A stretch of DNA of 64,000 nt from Thiomicrorhabdus marina (GCF_017571465.1 NZ_JAGETV010000001.1:124001-188000); one strand, 5' to 3'. Shown: positions 18,777 to 29,107, numbered from the stretch's first letter. Notes: a model not told the origin generated them from the sequence alone. Translations and numbers: made by a program.

Positions 18777-20024
18777 ATGCCCGACTCAAACCTGCCGACC
18801 ACTACCACTCTTAGTACCAAGCGGCTCGCCGAACTTGCCGAGCAGATTAAACAATGGGGTCAAGAGCTTGGTTTTGCCGATGTCGGTATCAGTGATTGCG
18901 ATTTAAGCCAATACGAACCCCATTTTTTTCAGTGGCTCGAAAACGGCAATCACGGCACCATGGACTATATGCAACGCCACGGCACCAAGCGGACTCGTCC
19001 CAAAGAACTTGAACCGCAAACCGTACGCATTATTTCGGTACGCCTTAATTACTTTGACGGTTCAGCAAGCCATGCTTTGCAGCAACTACACCAACCGCAA
19101 CAAGCCTATATTTCCCGCTACGCGCTGGGCAAAGATTATCACAAAGTCCTGCGCAAGCGCTTGCAAAAGCTGGCGCAAAAAATCCAAACCATCGTGCCTA
19201 ACTTACAATTTCGTGCCTTTACCGACAGTGCGCCAGTTTTGGAGCAAGCCATTGCTGAAAAAGCAGGGCTTGGCTTTATCGGCAAAAACAGTCTAATCAT
19301 CCACCCGCGTGCCGGGTCGTGGTTCTTCCTTGGCGAACTGTTCGTTAACTTGCCGCTACCGGCCGATAAAGAGCAACATTCGCAAGGTTGCGGACCTTGT
19401 ACCGCCTGCATTGACGAATGCCCGACACAAGCAATCTTGCCAAACAACCAAGTTGACGCACGTCGCTGCATCTCCTACTTAACCATCGAATATGACGGTG
19501 TTATCGACGAATCACTCCGACCGTTAATCGGCAACCGCATCTACGGTTGCGATGACTGTCAATTAGTCTGTCCATGGAACCGTTTTGCCGACTTCACCGA
19601 CGAATCGGATTTCACGCATCGCGACCCGTTGGATGAAGTTGCCCTACTGGAACTCTTCGAATGGAATGAAACCAAGTTTTTAAAGTACTTTGAAGGCTCG
19701 CCTATCCGCCGAATCGGCTATGCCAAATGGACTCGCAACCTCGCTATCGCTATCGGCAACCTAAGCCGCTCACAGGTTGATAAACTCCTTATCGAAACGG
19801 CCTTGGCAGCGGTCAGTTTAAAAATCGGTAGCCTAGATGACATCGTCGACCAGCATCTTATTTGGGCGCAAACCGAACTGCAAAACCGTCTCGATAACTG
19901 GCAAGACTCCGTTCAACCAACTATCGACACTATCGCGGTTGAACTTAAAAACCCGCAACAGATTAAACCGTTTAAAGTTCGAAAATATCACTACCCAGCC
20001 AATCGTTTGGCCAAGCAAAGATAA
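18777..20024 (+). CDS. queG: epoxyqueuosine reductase
   Basis: 415 residues from the ATG at 18777; an in-frame TTG 20 codons upstream is disfavoured because a promoter lies between. It reduces epoxyqueuosine to queuosine in tRNA, using a cobalamin cofactor and two [4Fe-4S] clusters. The cluster motifs CGPCTACIDECPTQAI and CDDCQLVCPWN are present, and the N-terminal half carries the family block around KDYHKVLRKRL. Divergent from tsaE and convergent with dgt, with 5 nt between the stops. Confidence 0.95.
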   Translation: MPDSNLPTTTTLSTKRLAELAEQIKQWGQELGFADVGISDCDLSQYEPHFFQWLENGNHGTMDYMQRHGTKRTRPKELEPQTVRIISVRLNYFDGSASHALQQLHQPQQAYISRYALGKDYHKVLRKRLQKLAQKIQTIVPNLQFRAFTDSAPVLEQAIAEKAGLGFIGKNSLIIHPRAGSWFFLGELFVNLPLPADKEQHSQGCGPCTACIDECPTQAILPNNQVDARRCISYLTIEYDGVIDESLRPLIGNRIYGCDDCQLVCPWNRFADFTDESDFTHRDPLDEVALLELFEWNETKFLKYFEGSPIRRIGYAKWTRNLAIAIGNLSRSQVDKLLIETALAAVSLKIGSLDDIVDQHLIWAQTELQNRLDNWQDSVQPTIDTIAVELKNPQQIKPFKVRKYHYPANRLAKQR

Positions 20025-20029
20025 AAAGA

Positions 20030-21388
20030 TTACAACATGTCGAAAATCGAACCCTGTGACGGGGTAAACAGCTTAGCGTATAGACGCGATGCATATGTAT
20101 TGGTCATACCGGCAATATAATCAGAAATAACCCTTTGCTGTTCCTGCTCAGTCTCTTGTGCAAGATACTTCTTATAATTCTTAGACGGTAGCAAAGCGCT
20201 AGGATTAGCACGCAACGACTTAAACAACTCCAAGACAATCAACTGCCCTTTGTATTCCATCTGCTTCACTTCGGCGATAGTGATAACGTTTTCAAACACA
20301 AATTTTTTCAGCAACTCCAACACCGCCATTGCCCCCTCTTCCAACTTGGCTTGGTAAGCCAGTAGCGGATGGGAAAATTCAGCGTTTTCATGCATATAAA
20401 TCGCTTCAACCATAATTCCGACCATCTGACTAACCGCATGCTTACGCGCTTTAGAGGAATCACTAAATAGCCGTTCCGTCATCTCATCGCCCCACAATGG
20501 ATACTTTGCCAGCACGTCACTTTCCATAACCTGTTCTTGCCAACGCTCACGACGCACCATTTTCATAGTTACCGCATCTTCCAAATCGTGAATGCCATAA
20601 GCAATATCGTCGGCCAACTCCATAATATTGGTATCTAAAGCCTTATAGTGAGTACGCTGGTGCCCACCATCGCTCGGAGAAAATTGCGTGAAACGATGAC
20701 GGTCAGCCTCATTAAACGGCTGCAACACCCAATCTAGAATATATTTTTCTTCCGCATAAATACTTTTCGGTGGTGACCAACTAGCGAAGTCCAACACTCT
20801 AAAATCCGTGGTTTCCGGACGCGCTAACTTTTCTTGATAGTCGGCACTTTGTGAGAGCACATCTTGGTAAAGCGCCGGATATTTCATCACCCCCAAAGTG
20901 GTACGACGCGACAAGTCCAAACCGTTCTCACGCGTATATTCACCAAGCTTCGACATAATTCGTAAAGTCTGTGCATTACCTTCAAAGCCGCCATAATGGC
21001 GCATCATATAATTCAGAGCTACTTCACCACCATGCCCATACGGTGGATGTCCCAAATCATGTGCCAGACAAATTGCTTCAATCAAGTACATTGATGGCAG
21101 CCACTGTACATAATCTTGTTCATTTCCGGCCGCATCAGTACCGACAGTAATTAATTGCTCGACCAAACCGGAACCAATTTGCGCCACTTCCATTGAATGC
21201 GTGAGGCGCGTGCGGAAAAAGTCCGATTCATTTAGACCGAAGATTTGCGTTTTTGCTTGCAAGCGGCGAAAAGACGCCGAGTGGATTACTCGGGCGCGAT
21301 CGCGCTGATAGACTATGCGCGCTGGGCGTGACTCTTTATTAGATAAAAAGTCAGTGTAACGTTGCGTCCATTCCAATTGGTCTAACAT
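20030..21388 (-). CDS. dgt: deoxyguanosinetriphosphate triphosphohydrolase
   Basis: 452 residues; HD-domain hydrolase releasing triphosphate from dGTP or related dNTPs. The metal-binding sequence is AHDLGHPPYGHGGE, with the family-typical RLTHSMEVAQIG upstream of it and an ELADDIAYGIHDLED block further on. The ATG has AAGGA at good spacing. Single gene with no terminator visible in the 5-nt gap to queG. Confidence 0.92.
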   Translation of the reverse strand: MLDQLEWTQRYTDFLSNKESRPARIVYQRDRARVIHSASFRRLQAKTQIFGLNESDFFRTRLTHSMEVAQIGSGLVEQLITVGTDAAGNEQDYVQWLPSMYLIEAICLAHDLGHPPYGHGGEVALNYMMRHYGGFEGNAQTLRIMSKLGEYTRENGLDLSRRTTLGVMKYPALYQDVLSQSADYQEKLARPETTDFRVLDFASWSPPKSIYAEEKYILDWVLQPFNEADRHRFTQFSPSDGGHQRTHYKALDTNIMELADDIAYGIHDLEDAVTMKMVRRERWQEQVMESDVLAKYPLWGDEMTERLFSDSSKARKHAVSQMVGIMVEAIYMHENAEFSHPLLAYQAKLEEGAMAVLELLKKFVFENVITIAEVKQMEYKGQLIVLELFKSLRANPSALLPSKNYKKYLAQETEQEQQRVISDYIAGMTNTYASRLYAKLFTPSQGSIFDML

Positions 21389-21641
21389 AGCGATTTCCTT
21401 GCTTGGCCGAGTACCAAAACTTCCTTCTCTAAAGTTTTAAAAAGACAAGAATCTTCTTTAAAATCAAGCATATTAAAACCTTTTCTTAAACTATTTCCAA
21501 GCCTAATGCCGATTTTTGCACTTATTTTCATCAATTTTTCATCGGTTTTGCACTCCGAGCAATTTTTACAGATTCCCTTTTGCTGCTGTTTTATACTGTG
21601 TAGTCACTTACTTTTCTCTTCAAATATTGGAGTTACCTACC

Positions 21642-24149
21642 ATGCTGAAACTGTTGCTAAAAATAGTGCTTGGGTTAATCCTTACCATTGTTATCGCCAT
21701 CGGCGCACTCTTCGCTTTTGTCGACCCAAACGACTATCGTCAAGAAATTACTGACATTGTTCAAGAACAGACTGGCCGTGAACTAAAGGTCGGCAATATG
21801 AGCCTATCGGTCTGGCCGCATCTGGCAATTAACCTTGAACAGGCAAGTTTATCGAATGCCGAAGGCTTTGCCGGTGACAAAATGCTGCAAGCAAATGTCA
21901 TCAGCGTTGGCGCTGCCATCATGCCTTTATTGCAACAGCGTTTGGAAATTGATCAATTGACGCTAGATGGTGTTCAGGTAACTCTGCAAAAAAATGCCGA
22001 GGGGAAAACGAATTGGGATGACTTAGTTGGTTCGGAGACAGAACAGGAAACCGAACAGAAAGACGACTCTCCATCCGAGAACCCATTAGACAAACTAGCA
22101 GCGCTTAGCTTCGGTGGCCTTAATATTCAGAACGGCCAAGTACAATGGCAAGATGCAACAACGGGTCAAGACATCAAGCTCAGCGAGCTGAATATCACCA
22201 CAGGCACGGTTTCATTTGGTGAATTTTTCCCTATCAATATTCAAGCGACTACGACGCTAAATGCGCCGCAACTCACCACTAAAGTTGATTTAAATATTGA
22301 AGCAAAAGTTGATAAAAACGGCGCTTATGCGGTTCGCAACCTCGTTCTAAACAACCAAACCGAAAGTTCCGAACTGCCGGTCAGCAAAGTCTTGGCTGAG
22401 CTGTCCATTCCGACCATCGATTTAAACTTGGCGGAAAACCAAATCAATCTACCGGAAATGACGCTAGATCTGCAAAACACTGCGGGAACAAGCCTGCCTT
22501 TAGCCAGCATTAACAATCAAGTTTCGCTGCAAAACCTGTCCTTTAACTTAGAACAGATGTTGCTGCAAATCACCCAAGTGAAACTGGCAACCCAAGCCAA
22601 AGGGAAAGCCGATTTCGCGATTGCCGACTTAGATAATACGCTACAGCTAAATGATTTTTCGTTTGCGGTTGAACCACAACAGCTGAACACGACACTGGCC
22701 TCTAACACCAATGCCAAAGGGTCTGCCATTCCGGCCGGCTTGCAAAATGCCAAGTTCAACGCCAACATTAATGTCGATTTAGGCAAGCAAACTCTAGCCG
22801 TGCAAAACCTCGATTTAGCTGCTTTAAACCTTGCCATTAAGGGCTCGATTAAAGGTAGCCAGATTATCGACGCACCTCAAGTAAACACTCAGTTAGTTTT
22901 GGCGCAATTCGATCTTAAACAACTGCTTACAAGCATCGGTATCGAGCTACCACCAATGGCTGACGCCAACCGTTTACAGAAAGTGTCTGCGGATTTGGCG
23001 GTTGACTTCAACGGCAAAAATGAAGCGGTTGCCATTAACGTGAAACAATTCGTTCTCGATGACAGCTCCTTGAAGGGTAAAGCATCAATAGCAAATTTCT
23101 CTAAACCGCAAGTGCGTTACGACTTAGCGTTAGACAAAATCGACGCCAACTTATATCTACCACCGAAAAGCGATGAGCCGGTCGAAGAAGAGCCAAAATC
23201 CGATGAAGAGTTAGTGATTGAACTGCCAAATGAACTAATCCGTTCTTTAGACATTAACGGGACTTTAAAGGTCGGCGACTTAACCATCGACAAACTGAAT
23301 CCGAAAAACATCCTGGTTACAGTAAAAGCGAAAGACGGCATAGTGAATGTCGCGCCGCTAAAAGCTGACTTATTTAAAACCACCATCAACGCCAAAGCTG
23401 GTCTGGATGTCACCCAAGACACGCCTAAATACAGCGTACAAACCAATGCGCCGAAAGTGCCGGTTGGCGATGTGCTGATGGCTTTCACCGGCGACGATAA
23501 ACTAAGCGGACTTGGGAGCGTTGATTTAAACCTTACGACTAGCGGTAAAACTATTAAAGAATTTATGGCTAATCTGAACGGCCGCACCGATATGGACTTG
23601 GCTGATGGCGCCGTAAAAGGCTTTAACTTGGCACAAACCATACGTGATGCACAAGCTAAATTAAAAGGTGAAGCAACCTCTAGCGATGAAGCGCCGAAGC
23701 AGACCGATTTCAGTTCATTAATTGCTAAAGCCAATATCGTTAACGGTTTGGTGACCACCGAACAATTGCAAGCACTGGCGCCTTATATGCGCGTCGAAGG
23801 CGAAGGCACTATCAACCTTGCTAAAGAGTCTTTGAACTATCTAGTGAACGCTAAAATCGTTAGCACCGAGAAAGGTCAAGGCGGTAAAGCGCTACAAGAC
23901 CTTAAAGGTTTAACCGTTCCAGTGCGATTAAAGGGTAACTGGATGGATCCTGATATTTCTCTGGATTTAAAATCGCTGTTTGCCGAAAAAGCCAAAGCCG
24001 AACTTGAAAAGAAAAAGGCCGAGCTAAAAGCAAAAGCAGAAGAAAAAATCGAAGAGAAAAAGCAAGAAGTCATTGACGATGCTAAAAAGAAAGTCGAAGA
24101 GCAAATGCAAGACAAGCTGAAAGATGCTCTCAAAGGATTTGGTTTCTAA
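21642..24149 (+). CDS. AsmA family protein
   Basis: 835 residues from the ATG at 21642, which has GGAG 9 nt upstream; the open frame extends 42 codons further without support. One N-terminal membrane segment (MLKLLLKIVLGLILTIVIAI) is followed by FVDPNDYRQEITDIVQEQTG, typical of AsmA. The rest is a long repetitive beta-rich periplasmic region. AsmA-like proteins are proposed to bridge inner and outer membrane for phospholipid transport. The last 60 residues are an alternating Lys/Glu helix (AELEKKKAELKAKAEEKIEE), probably coiled coil. Single gene followed by a terminator. Confidence 0.88.
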   Translation: MLKLLLKIVLGLILTIVIAIGALFAFVDPNDYRQEITDIVQEQTGRELKVGNMSLSVWPHLAINLEQASLSNAEGFAGDKMLQANVISVGAAIMPLLQQRLEIDQLTLDGVQVTLQKNAEGKTNWDDLVGSETEQETEQKDDSPSENPLDKLAALSFGGLNIQNGQVQWQDATTGQDIKLSELNITTGTVSFGEFFPINIQATTTLNAPQLTTKVDLNIEAKVDKNGAYAVRNLVLNNQTESSELPVSKVLAELSIPTIDLNLAENQINLPEMTLDLQNTAGTSLPLASINNQVSLQNLSFNLEQMLLQITQVKLATQAKGKADFAIADLDNTLQLNDFSFAVEPQQLNTTLASNTNAKGSAIPAGLQNAKFNANINVDLGKQTLAVQNLDLAALNLAIKGSIKGSQIIDAPQVNTQLVLAQFDLKQLLTSIGIELPPMADANRLQKVSADLAVDFNGKNEAVAINVKQFVLDDSSLKGKASIANFSKPQVRYDLALDKIDANLYLPPKSDEPVEEEPKSDEELVIELPNELIRSLDINGTLKVGDLTIDKLNPKNILVTVKAKDGIVNVAPLKADLFKTTINAKAGLDVTQDTPKYSVQTNAPKVPVGDVLMAFTGDDKLSGLGSVDLNLTTSGKTIKEFMANLNGRTDMDLADGAVKGFNLAQTIRDAQAKLKGEATSSDEAPKQTDFSSLIAKANIVNGLVTTEQLQALAPYMRVEGEGTINLAKESLNYLVNAKIVSTEKGQGGKALQDLKGLTVPVRLKGNWMDPDISLDLKSLFAEKAKAELEKKKAELKAKAEEKIEEKKQEVIDDAKKKVEEQMQDKLKDALKGFGF

Positions 24150-24176
24150 AACCTCTCATTCTCACTTCTAAAAACA

Positions 24177-24213
24177 ACCGCCGTTAAGAACCTTTCTTAC
24201 GGCGGTTTTTTAT
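24177..24213 (+). terminator. intrinsic terminator after the AsmA gene
   Basis: ACCGCCG plus TTAAGAA (24177-24190) pairs with TTCTTACGGCGGT (24194-24206) with one bulge, followed by TTTTTTATT. Confidence 0.85.
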
Positions 24214-24302
24214 TACCATCAAATGTCTGTTTTCATTTACCTCTACCCTCTAAAATCTTCTACAATATTCTTGTAACAAAATTCAAGACAGGATAGAAAG
24301 CG

Positions 24303-25676
24303 ATGGTACAAGAGAAAAAAATGCGCCCCATTTTTGCTTTAGTGGACGGAAATTCATTTTACGCCTCTTGCCAAATTGTGTTCGACCCTTCTTTGGCAAA
24401 ACGTCCGGTGGTGGTTCTTTCCAATAACGATGGTTGCGTGGTCGCTGCGAATTCCCTTGCCAAAGCTCTAAATCAGGAATTAATTGCCAAGGTTGGCGAT
24501 TTAGGTTCCGGCGGCTATTACGCTGCACGGCCGACTAATATGATGTTTCAACCCTACTTTAAAGTGAAATGGCTATTAGATAAACATCAGGCTGCGGTCT
24601 TCAGCTCCAACTATGAACTCTATGCCGACATGTCCAATCGCATGCACACCATTCTCGGAGAAATGGCTCCAAGGCAAGAAATCTATTCGATTGATGAAAG
24701 CTTTCTGGAATTATCCGGCCTAGAACAGCACTATAACCTAACCGACTATGGCCAAACGATAAAGCAGCGAGTGCAACAAGAACTCGGCTTACCGGTCGCT
24801 GTCGGCATCGGACACAGCAAAACCTTAGCAAAACTCGCCAACCATCTCGCTAAAAAACACGCCCACAATAACGGCGTTTTCGACCTTACTACCTTGCCAG
24901 AAAACACCCTAGAACCATTGCTGGCCAAAATTGACATCAACCATATCTGGGGCATTGGCAAAAATCTTGAACTCAAACTCCGCGCCGAGGGAATCAAAAC
25001 CGTACTAGATCTACGTCGCACTAACCCAAAAGTGATGCGCAAGAAATACAGTGTTGTGCTGGAAAGAATCATTCAGGAATTAAACGGCGAATCTTGCCTG
25101 AGTTTAGAAGCTTTATCGACAGACAAAAAGCAGATCATCAGCTCGCGTTCATTTGGGCAAGAACAGAAGAACTATAAAGCGGTTGAACAAGCGGTAGTCG
25201 ACTACACCACTCGCGCCGCGCAAAAGTTACGACGCCAAAACAATGTCTGCCAGATGATAACCATCTATATTCGCACCAACCCGCATAAACAGATGGAACA
25301 ATATCGACCAAGTTATAGCATCGGTCTAATTTACCCGAGCGATAACAGCATCCTTTTGAGCAAATTAGCACGGCGTGCGCTACGCGCGATTTGGCGAGAA
25401 GGTTTTTATTATCACAAGGCCGGCGTCATACTCAGCGAAATCAGTCCCAAAGGCCCTCTGCAAACCGATCTGTTTGCCCAGCAGCCGCGTTACTCCGCCA
25501 ACCCAAAACAGGACAAACTGATGCAGGTACTTGACCAAGTTAATTATCACTATGGTCGAAATACCTTGTTCTTAGGCACACAAGGCATTCCCAAGAAAAA
25601 CGCTTGGCAGATGAAACGGCAGCTGATGTCACCGCGTTATACCACTCGCTGGGATGAAATTCTTACCGTTGACTAA
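24303..25676 (+). CDS. umuC: Y-family DNA polymerase, UmuC-like, without UmuD partner
   Basis: 457-residue catalytic subunit resembling Pol V UmuC. Visible are the first catalytic carboxylate (FALVDGNSFYASC, Asp15), the second (YSIDESFLEL, Asp131-Glu132), the helix-hairpin-helix thumb region (IWGIGKNLELKL) and a C-terminal UmuC-type tail. The CQIVFDPSLAKRPVVVLSNN segment separates it from DinB. A UmuD-type protease gene is expected immediately upstream but the preceding gene is AsmA, so the polymerase is orphan here. Confidence 0.92.
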   Translation: MVQEKKMRPIFALVDGNSFYASCQIVFDPSLAKRPVVVLSNNDGCVVAANSLAKALNQELIAKVGDLGSGGYYAARPTNMMFQPYFKVKWLLDKHQAAVFSSNYELYADMSNRMHTILGEMAPRQEIYSIDESFLELSGLEQHYNLTDYGQTIKQRVQQELGLPVAVGIGHSKTLAKLANHLAKKHAHNNGVFDLTTLPENTLEPLLAKIDINHIWGIGKNLELKLRAEGIKTVLDLRRTNPKVMRKKYSVVLERIIQELNGESCLSLEALSTDKKQIISSRSFGQEQKNYKAVEQAVVDYTTRAAQKLRRQNNVCQMITIYIRTNPHKQMEQYRPSYSIGLIYPSDNSILLSKLARRALRAIWREGFYYHKAGVILSEISPKGPLQTDLFAQQPRYSANPKQDKLMQVLDQVNYHYGRNTLFLGTQGIPKKNAWQMKRQLMSPRYTTRWDEILTVD

Positions 25677-25742
25677 AACACTAAATTCACGATAATTATT
25701 TACAAAACATAATTATAAGCTAATATGTAAACCTACTTTGCA

Positions 25743-25771
25743 GGCGACCAGATTTTCATACTTTGGTCACC
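25743..25771. repeat. inverted repeat upstream of the DUF2062 gene
   Basis: GGCGACCA (25743-25750) and TGGTCACC (25764-25771) match as inverted arms at 7 of 8 positions, 13 nt apart. They lie 22 nt before a perfect TATAAT at 25793-25798. Could be an operator; no regulator is identified. Confidence 0.35.
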
Positions 25772-25835
25772 GAGTAACGCAAAAAAGTTTTATATAATCA
25801 AAGATATACCTAAAAAACTCGAACACACCGAAACT

Positions 25836-26363
25836 ATGCTGAGATACCTGCGCTTTAAATTACATCAAATCGGTCGCGCTACCAAACGCTCGGCTTTTTT
25901 GAATAAATACTTCCCGCGCTTTAAAGACCGCGTCTACTGGGCTGGTGATCGCTCATCTTTCGCTCGTGCGGGTTTTGTCGGTTGTTTCTGCATGATGTTG
26001 CCGATTCCGTTCCAGATGGTATTCGGTTCGGTTCTAGCCTACTATGTGCGCGCCAATATTCCCTTAGCAACCGCACTGGCTTGGATTACCAATCCGCTTA
26101 CCATGTGGCCGATCTGGTACGGTGGCTATATGTTCGGCACTTGGGTGCTCGGTACACCAGATTTGTTCCATGCATCGCAAGGTATTGTCATCGGTTCTAG
26201 CGAATGGTTCTCGGACGTTTTCCCGCATATATGGATGCCGTTCTTTATCGGAAATGCGAGTCTAGGTCTGCTTTTCGGCAGTGTCATGTATCTGCTAATC
26301 GGCCATTTCAACTTCCAGTGGATTCGCGCCAAATTGCATTCGCTACGAGCCCACAAAGGTTAA
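25836..26363 (+). CDS. DUF2062 family inner-membrane protein
   Basis: 175 residues. After a basic N-terminus there are hydrophobic segments and the family block GFVGCFCMMLPIPFQMVFGS followed by ANIPLATALAWITNPLTMWP, which is the DUF2062 hallmark. Function unknown; these proteins are small membrane proteins widespread in gammaproteobacteria. TATAAT at 25793-25798 is the likely -10. Single gene. Confidence 0.82.
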   Translation: MLRYLRFKLHQIGRATKRSAFLNKYFPRFKDRVYWAGDRSSFARAGFVGCFCMMLPIPFQMVFGSVLAYYVRANIPLATALAWITNPLTMWPIWYGGYMFGTWVLGTPDLFHASQGIVIGSSEWFSDVFPHIWMPFFIGNASLGLLFGSVMYLLIGHFNFQWIRAKLHSLRAHKG

Positions 26364-26381
26364 ACCGCTCCCTGCTGACTG

Positions 26382-26410
26382 AAGCGCAACACCCTCATTG
26401 CGCTTTATTG
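26382..26410 (+). terminator. possible terminator after the DUF2062 gene
   Basis: AAGCGCAA (26382-26389) and TTGCGCTT (26398-26405) form a perfect 8-bp stem, followed by TATTG. The T-run is short, so termination may be weak. Confidence 0.45.
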
Positions 26411-26536
26411 CAAACGCTACCCTAATGCATCAGTCTGCGGTTCCTTTTTGAGGTCATCAAGTTATGGCAACCTTCTTCAGCATTCTAAAAACGCATTAAC
26501 CATTACATTTCAAAGCTTAATTTGTGTAGTCCTTTC

Positions 26537-26545
26537 TGCTAAAAT
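26537..26545 (+). promoter_or_regulatory. extended -10 promoter for proS
   Basis: TGCTAAAAT lies 43 nt before the proS ATG, the same extended -10 form seen before queG. No good -35 hexamer is present. Confidence 0.45.
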
Positions 26546-26588
26546 ACGCGGTTTTGATAATTGCGATTTTTTTAAGGTAATTCCGTAA

Positions 26589-28304
26589 ATGAAAACCTCC
26601 AGCTTATTGCTCGCCACTACCCGTGAAACTCCTTCTGATGCTGTTGTAGCTAGCCACCAATTAATGATTCGTGCCGGCATGATTCGACCGCTCGCAGGGG
26701 GTCTCTATAACTGGCTACCGATGGGGCTACGGGTACTGCGTAAAGTCGAGGCAATTATTCGTCAAGAAATGAATCGCGCCGGAGCACAAGAATTACTAAT
26801 GCCGGTGGTTCAACCGCTTGAATTATGGGAAGAATCCGGTCGTGATGAAACCATGGGCGCAGAAATGTTGCGTTTTACCGATCGTCATGACCGCTCATTC
26901 GTTTTAGGCCCAACCCATGAAGAAGTCATTACCGATATCGTACGTAAAGAAATTCGCAGTTATAAACAGTTGCCGGTGAACTTCTACCAAGTGCAAACCA
27001 AGTTTCGTGACGAACGTCGTCCGCGTTTCGGGGTGATGCGTTCGCGTGAATTCATTATGAAAGACGCCTACTCTTTCCACCTGTCGCAAGAATCGCTGCA
27101 AGAAACTTATGACACCATGTTCGAAGCCTACAACCGAATCTTTACCCGCATCGGTTTTGAATACCGTGCCGTACAAGCCGATACCGGTGCTATTGGCGGT
27201 GACGGTTCGCACGAATTCCACGTTCTGGCTGAATCAGGTGAAGACGATATCGCCATTTGTAGCAATTCTGACTATGCTGCTAACGTTGAATTGGCAGAAG
27301 CACTTGCACCACGTGGAACGCGTCCAGAAGCGAGCGAAGAACTAGAAAAAGTTGCTACTCCAGATACTCATTCCATTGAGGAAGTGTCTAGCCTGCTACA
27401 GGTTAAGAAAAAGAAAACCGTTAAAACTCTACTCGTCCAAGGCGCGACCGAAGGTGCTCCAGTAATCGCGCTAGTCGTTCGCGGCGACCATGAATTAAAT
27501 GAACTGAAAGCAGAAAAACACCCTCTAGTGGCAAGCCCACTAACCATGGCAAGCGATGCAGAAATTCAAGCTGCTGCTGGTTGCTCTGCCGGTTCAATCG
27601 GGCCTGTAAACCTGAATATTCCAGTATTGGTTGATCGTACAGCAGCAAACAGCTCGGACTTTATCTGTGGTGCTAACGAAGACGGTTTCCACTATAAAGG
27701 GGCAAACTGGGAACGCGACGCGCAAATCACTGAAATCGTTGATTTACGCAATGTGCAGAAAGGCGATCCAAGCGCTTGTGGTCAAGGTAAACTTGAAATC
27801 TATAAAGGCATCGAAGTCGGCCACATCTTCCAACTGGGTAACAAATACTCTGAAGCGTTGAACGCCACTGTCCAAAACGAAAACAGCCGTGCACAAGTAC
27901 TAGAAATGGGCTGTTACGGTATTGGGGTAACGCGTATTGTGGCTGCGGCAATTGAGCAAAACCACGATGACCGCGGTATTATCTGGCCGGATGCGATTGC
28001 CCCGTTCCAAGTCTGTATCGTGCCGATGCAGATGCATAAATCACCTCGTGTTGCCGAAGCCGCTCAGAAAATTTATGACGAGCTAATGGAACAAGGAATT
28101 GATGTCTTGTTCGACGATCGTTCGGAGCGTCCTGGTGTCATGTTCTCTGATATGGACTTAATCGGTATTCCACACCGCATCGTTATCGGTGAACGCGGTC
28201 TGGACAACGGCATGATCGAATACAAATATCGCCGTGACGAGAAACCGCAAGATATCGCCGAAGACGAGTTTATGGCTTTCTTAATGCAGCAATTGGCCAA
28301 GTAA
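26589..28304 (+). CDS. proS: prolyl-tRNA synthetase
   Basis: 571 residues, almost the E. coli length (572), charging tRNA-Pro. Class II motifs are visible: motif 1 around [18 protein letters not shown], motif 2 with [17 protein letters not shown], and motif 3 with [13 protein letters not shown]. The inserted editing domain between motifs 2 and 3 is present (roughly residues 225-400), so this is the bacterial type that clears Ala-tRNA-Pro. The anticodon-binding domain closes the protein. The DUF3581 gene follows 10 nt later. Confidence 0.97.
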   Translation: MKTSSLLLATTRETPSDAVVASHQLMIRAGMIRPLAGGLYNWLPMGLRVLRKVEAIIRQEMNRAGAQELLMPVVQPLELWEESGRDETMGAEMLRFTDRHDRSFVLGPTHEEVITDIVRKEIRSYKQLPVNFYQVQTKFRDERRPRFGVMRSREFIMKDAYSFHLSQESLQETYDTMFEAYNRIFTRIGFEYRAVQADTGAIGGDGSHEFHVLAESGEDDIAICSNSDYAANVELAEALAPRGTRPEASEELEKVATPDTHSIEEVSSLLQVKKKKTVKTLLVQGATEGAPVIALVVRGDHELNELKAEKHPLVASPLTMASDAEIQAAAGCSAGSIGPVNLNIPVLVDRTAANSSDFICGANEDGFHYKGANWERDAQITEIVDLRNVQKGDPSACGQGKLEIYKGIEVGHIFQLGNKYSEALNATVQNENSRAQVLEMGCYGIGVTRIVAAAIEQNHDDRGIIWPDAIAPFQVCIVPMQMHKSPRVAEAAQKIYDELMEQGIDVLFDDRSERPGVMFSDMDLIGIPHRIVIGERGLDNGMIEYKYRRDEKPQDIAEDEFMAFLMQQLAK

Positions 28305-28314
28305 AAGGAAGGCT

Positions 28315-29031
28315 ATGTTTTTAGAACAATTTTTTCAGAGCAACGGCAACTTGACGCAAATCAGCGCCGAGCAAGGTAGCCGTTTTGCCAAAGAAGTCGC
28401 TAATGACTTCAACCCACTGCACAACGCCGATTCCAAACGTTTCTGCGTACCTGGGGATTTGCTTTTTTCTCTGGTTTTGAAAAAACTGGGATTGTCGCAA
28501 AACATGACCTTTAAATACACTGGCATGGTTGGTAATAACACCGCTCTACTCTTCCCGGAAACCGATACAGAAAATTTATCTATCGTCGATGATAAAGACA
28601 AGGAATATTTGCAAGTTGGACGTTTTGGCGCAGTGACTGACGATGCGGAATTGATTGAAAACTTCGCACGCAACTACGTCTCCTTCTCTGGCCTAAGCTT
28701 CCCAAATATCCTAGTGCCATTGATGCAAAAACATAATGTGATGATTAATCCGGTTCGTCCGATGGTTATCTATGAAAGTATGGCGTTTGAACTGCATGAC
28801 TTAAATCTAAGCAACCCTATTCTAAAGCTAACCGATAGTACGCTAGATGTTGAAGGCAAACGCGGCACGGTAAAACTACACTTCGCAATCTACGAAAACG
28901 ACATCGAAGTCGGCCACGGCTCTAAAAACATGACCATCGGCGGTTTACGCGAATATAACGAAGAGCAGATGCAGCAATTGATTGACGTTTACGAACGATC
29001 AAAACAAGACTATCAGCAAGCGGTTGCATAA
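28315..29031 (+). CDS. DUF3581 family protein
   Basis: 238 residues of unknown function. The N-terminal segment ANDFNPLHNADSKRF followed by VPGDLLFSLVL resembles the active-site region of MaoC-type hotdog hydratases (DxNPLH), so a hotdog fold is plausible. No acyl substrate can be assigned. It starts 10 nt after proS with an AAGGAAGG ribosome site and is followed by a terminator, so it is co-transcribed with proS. Confidence 0.78.
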   Translation: MFLEQFFQSNGNLTQISAEQGSRFAKEVANDFNPLHNADSKRFCVPGDLLFSLVLKKLGLSQNMTFKYTGMVGNNTALLFPETDTENLSIVDDKDKEYLQVGRFGAVTDDAELIENFARNYVSFSGLSFPNILVPLMQKHNVMINPVRPMVIYESMAFELHDLNLSNPILKLTDSTLDVEGKRGTVKLHFAIYENDIEVGHGSKNMTIGGLREYNEEQMQQLIDVYERSKQDYQQAVA

Positions 29032-29060
29032 TCCCGCCCTCAGGACATAACGTCTAAAAG

Positions 29061-29081
29061 CGCCCTGTTGGGCGTTTTTTG
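29061..29081 (+). terminator. intrinsic terminator of proS-DUF3581
   Basis: CGCCC (29061-29065), loop TGTT, GGGCG (29070-29074) and TTTTTTG. Confidence 0.85.
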
Positions 29082-29107
29082 TAAAACCAGTACGGAGAAA
29101 AAACAAA

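Noticed and set aside
24303-25676. Annotation of the Y-family polymerase as DinB (Pol IV).
   Set aside because: The N-terminal CQIVFDP...VVVLSNNDG block and the C-terminal tail are of UmuC type.
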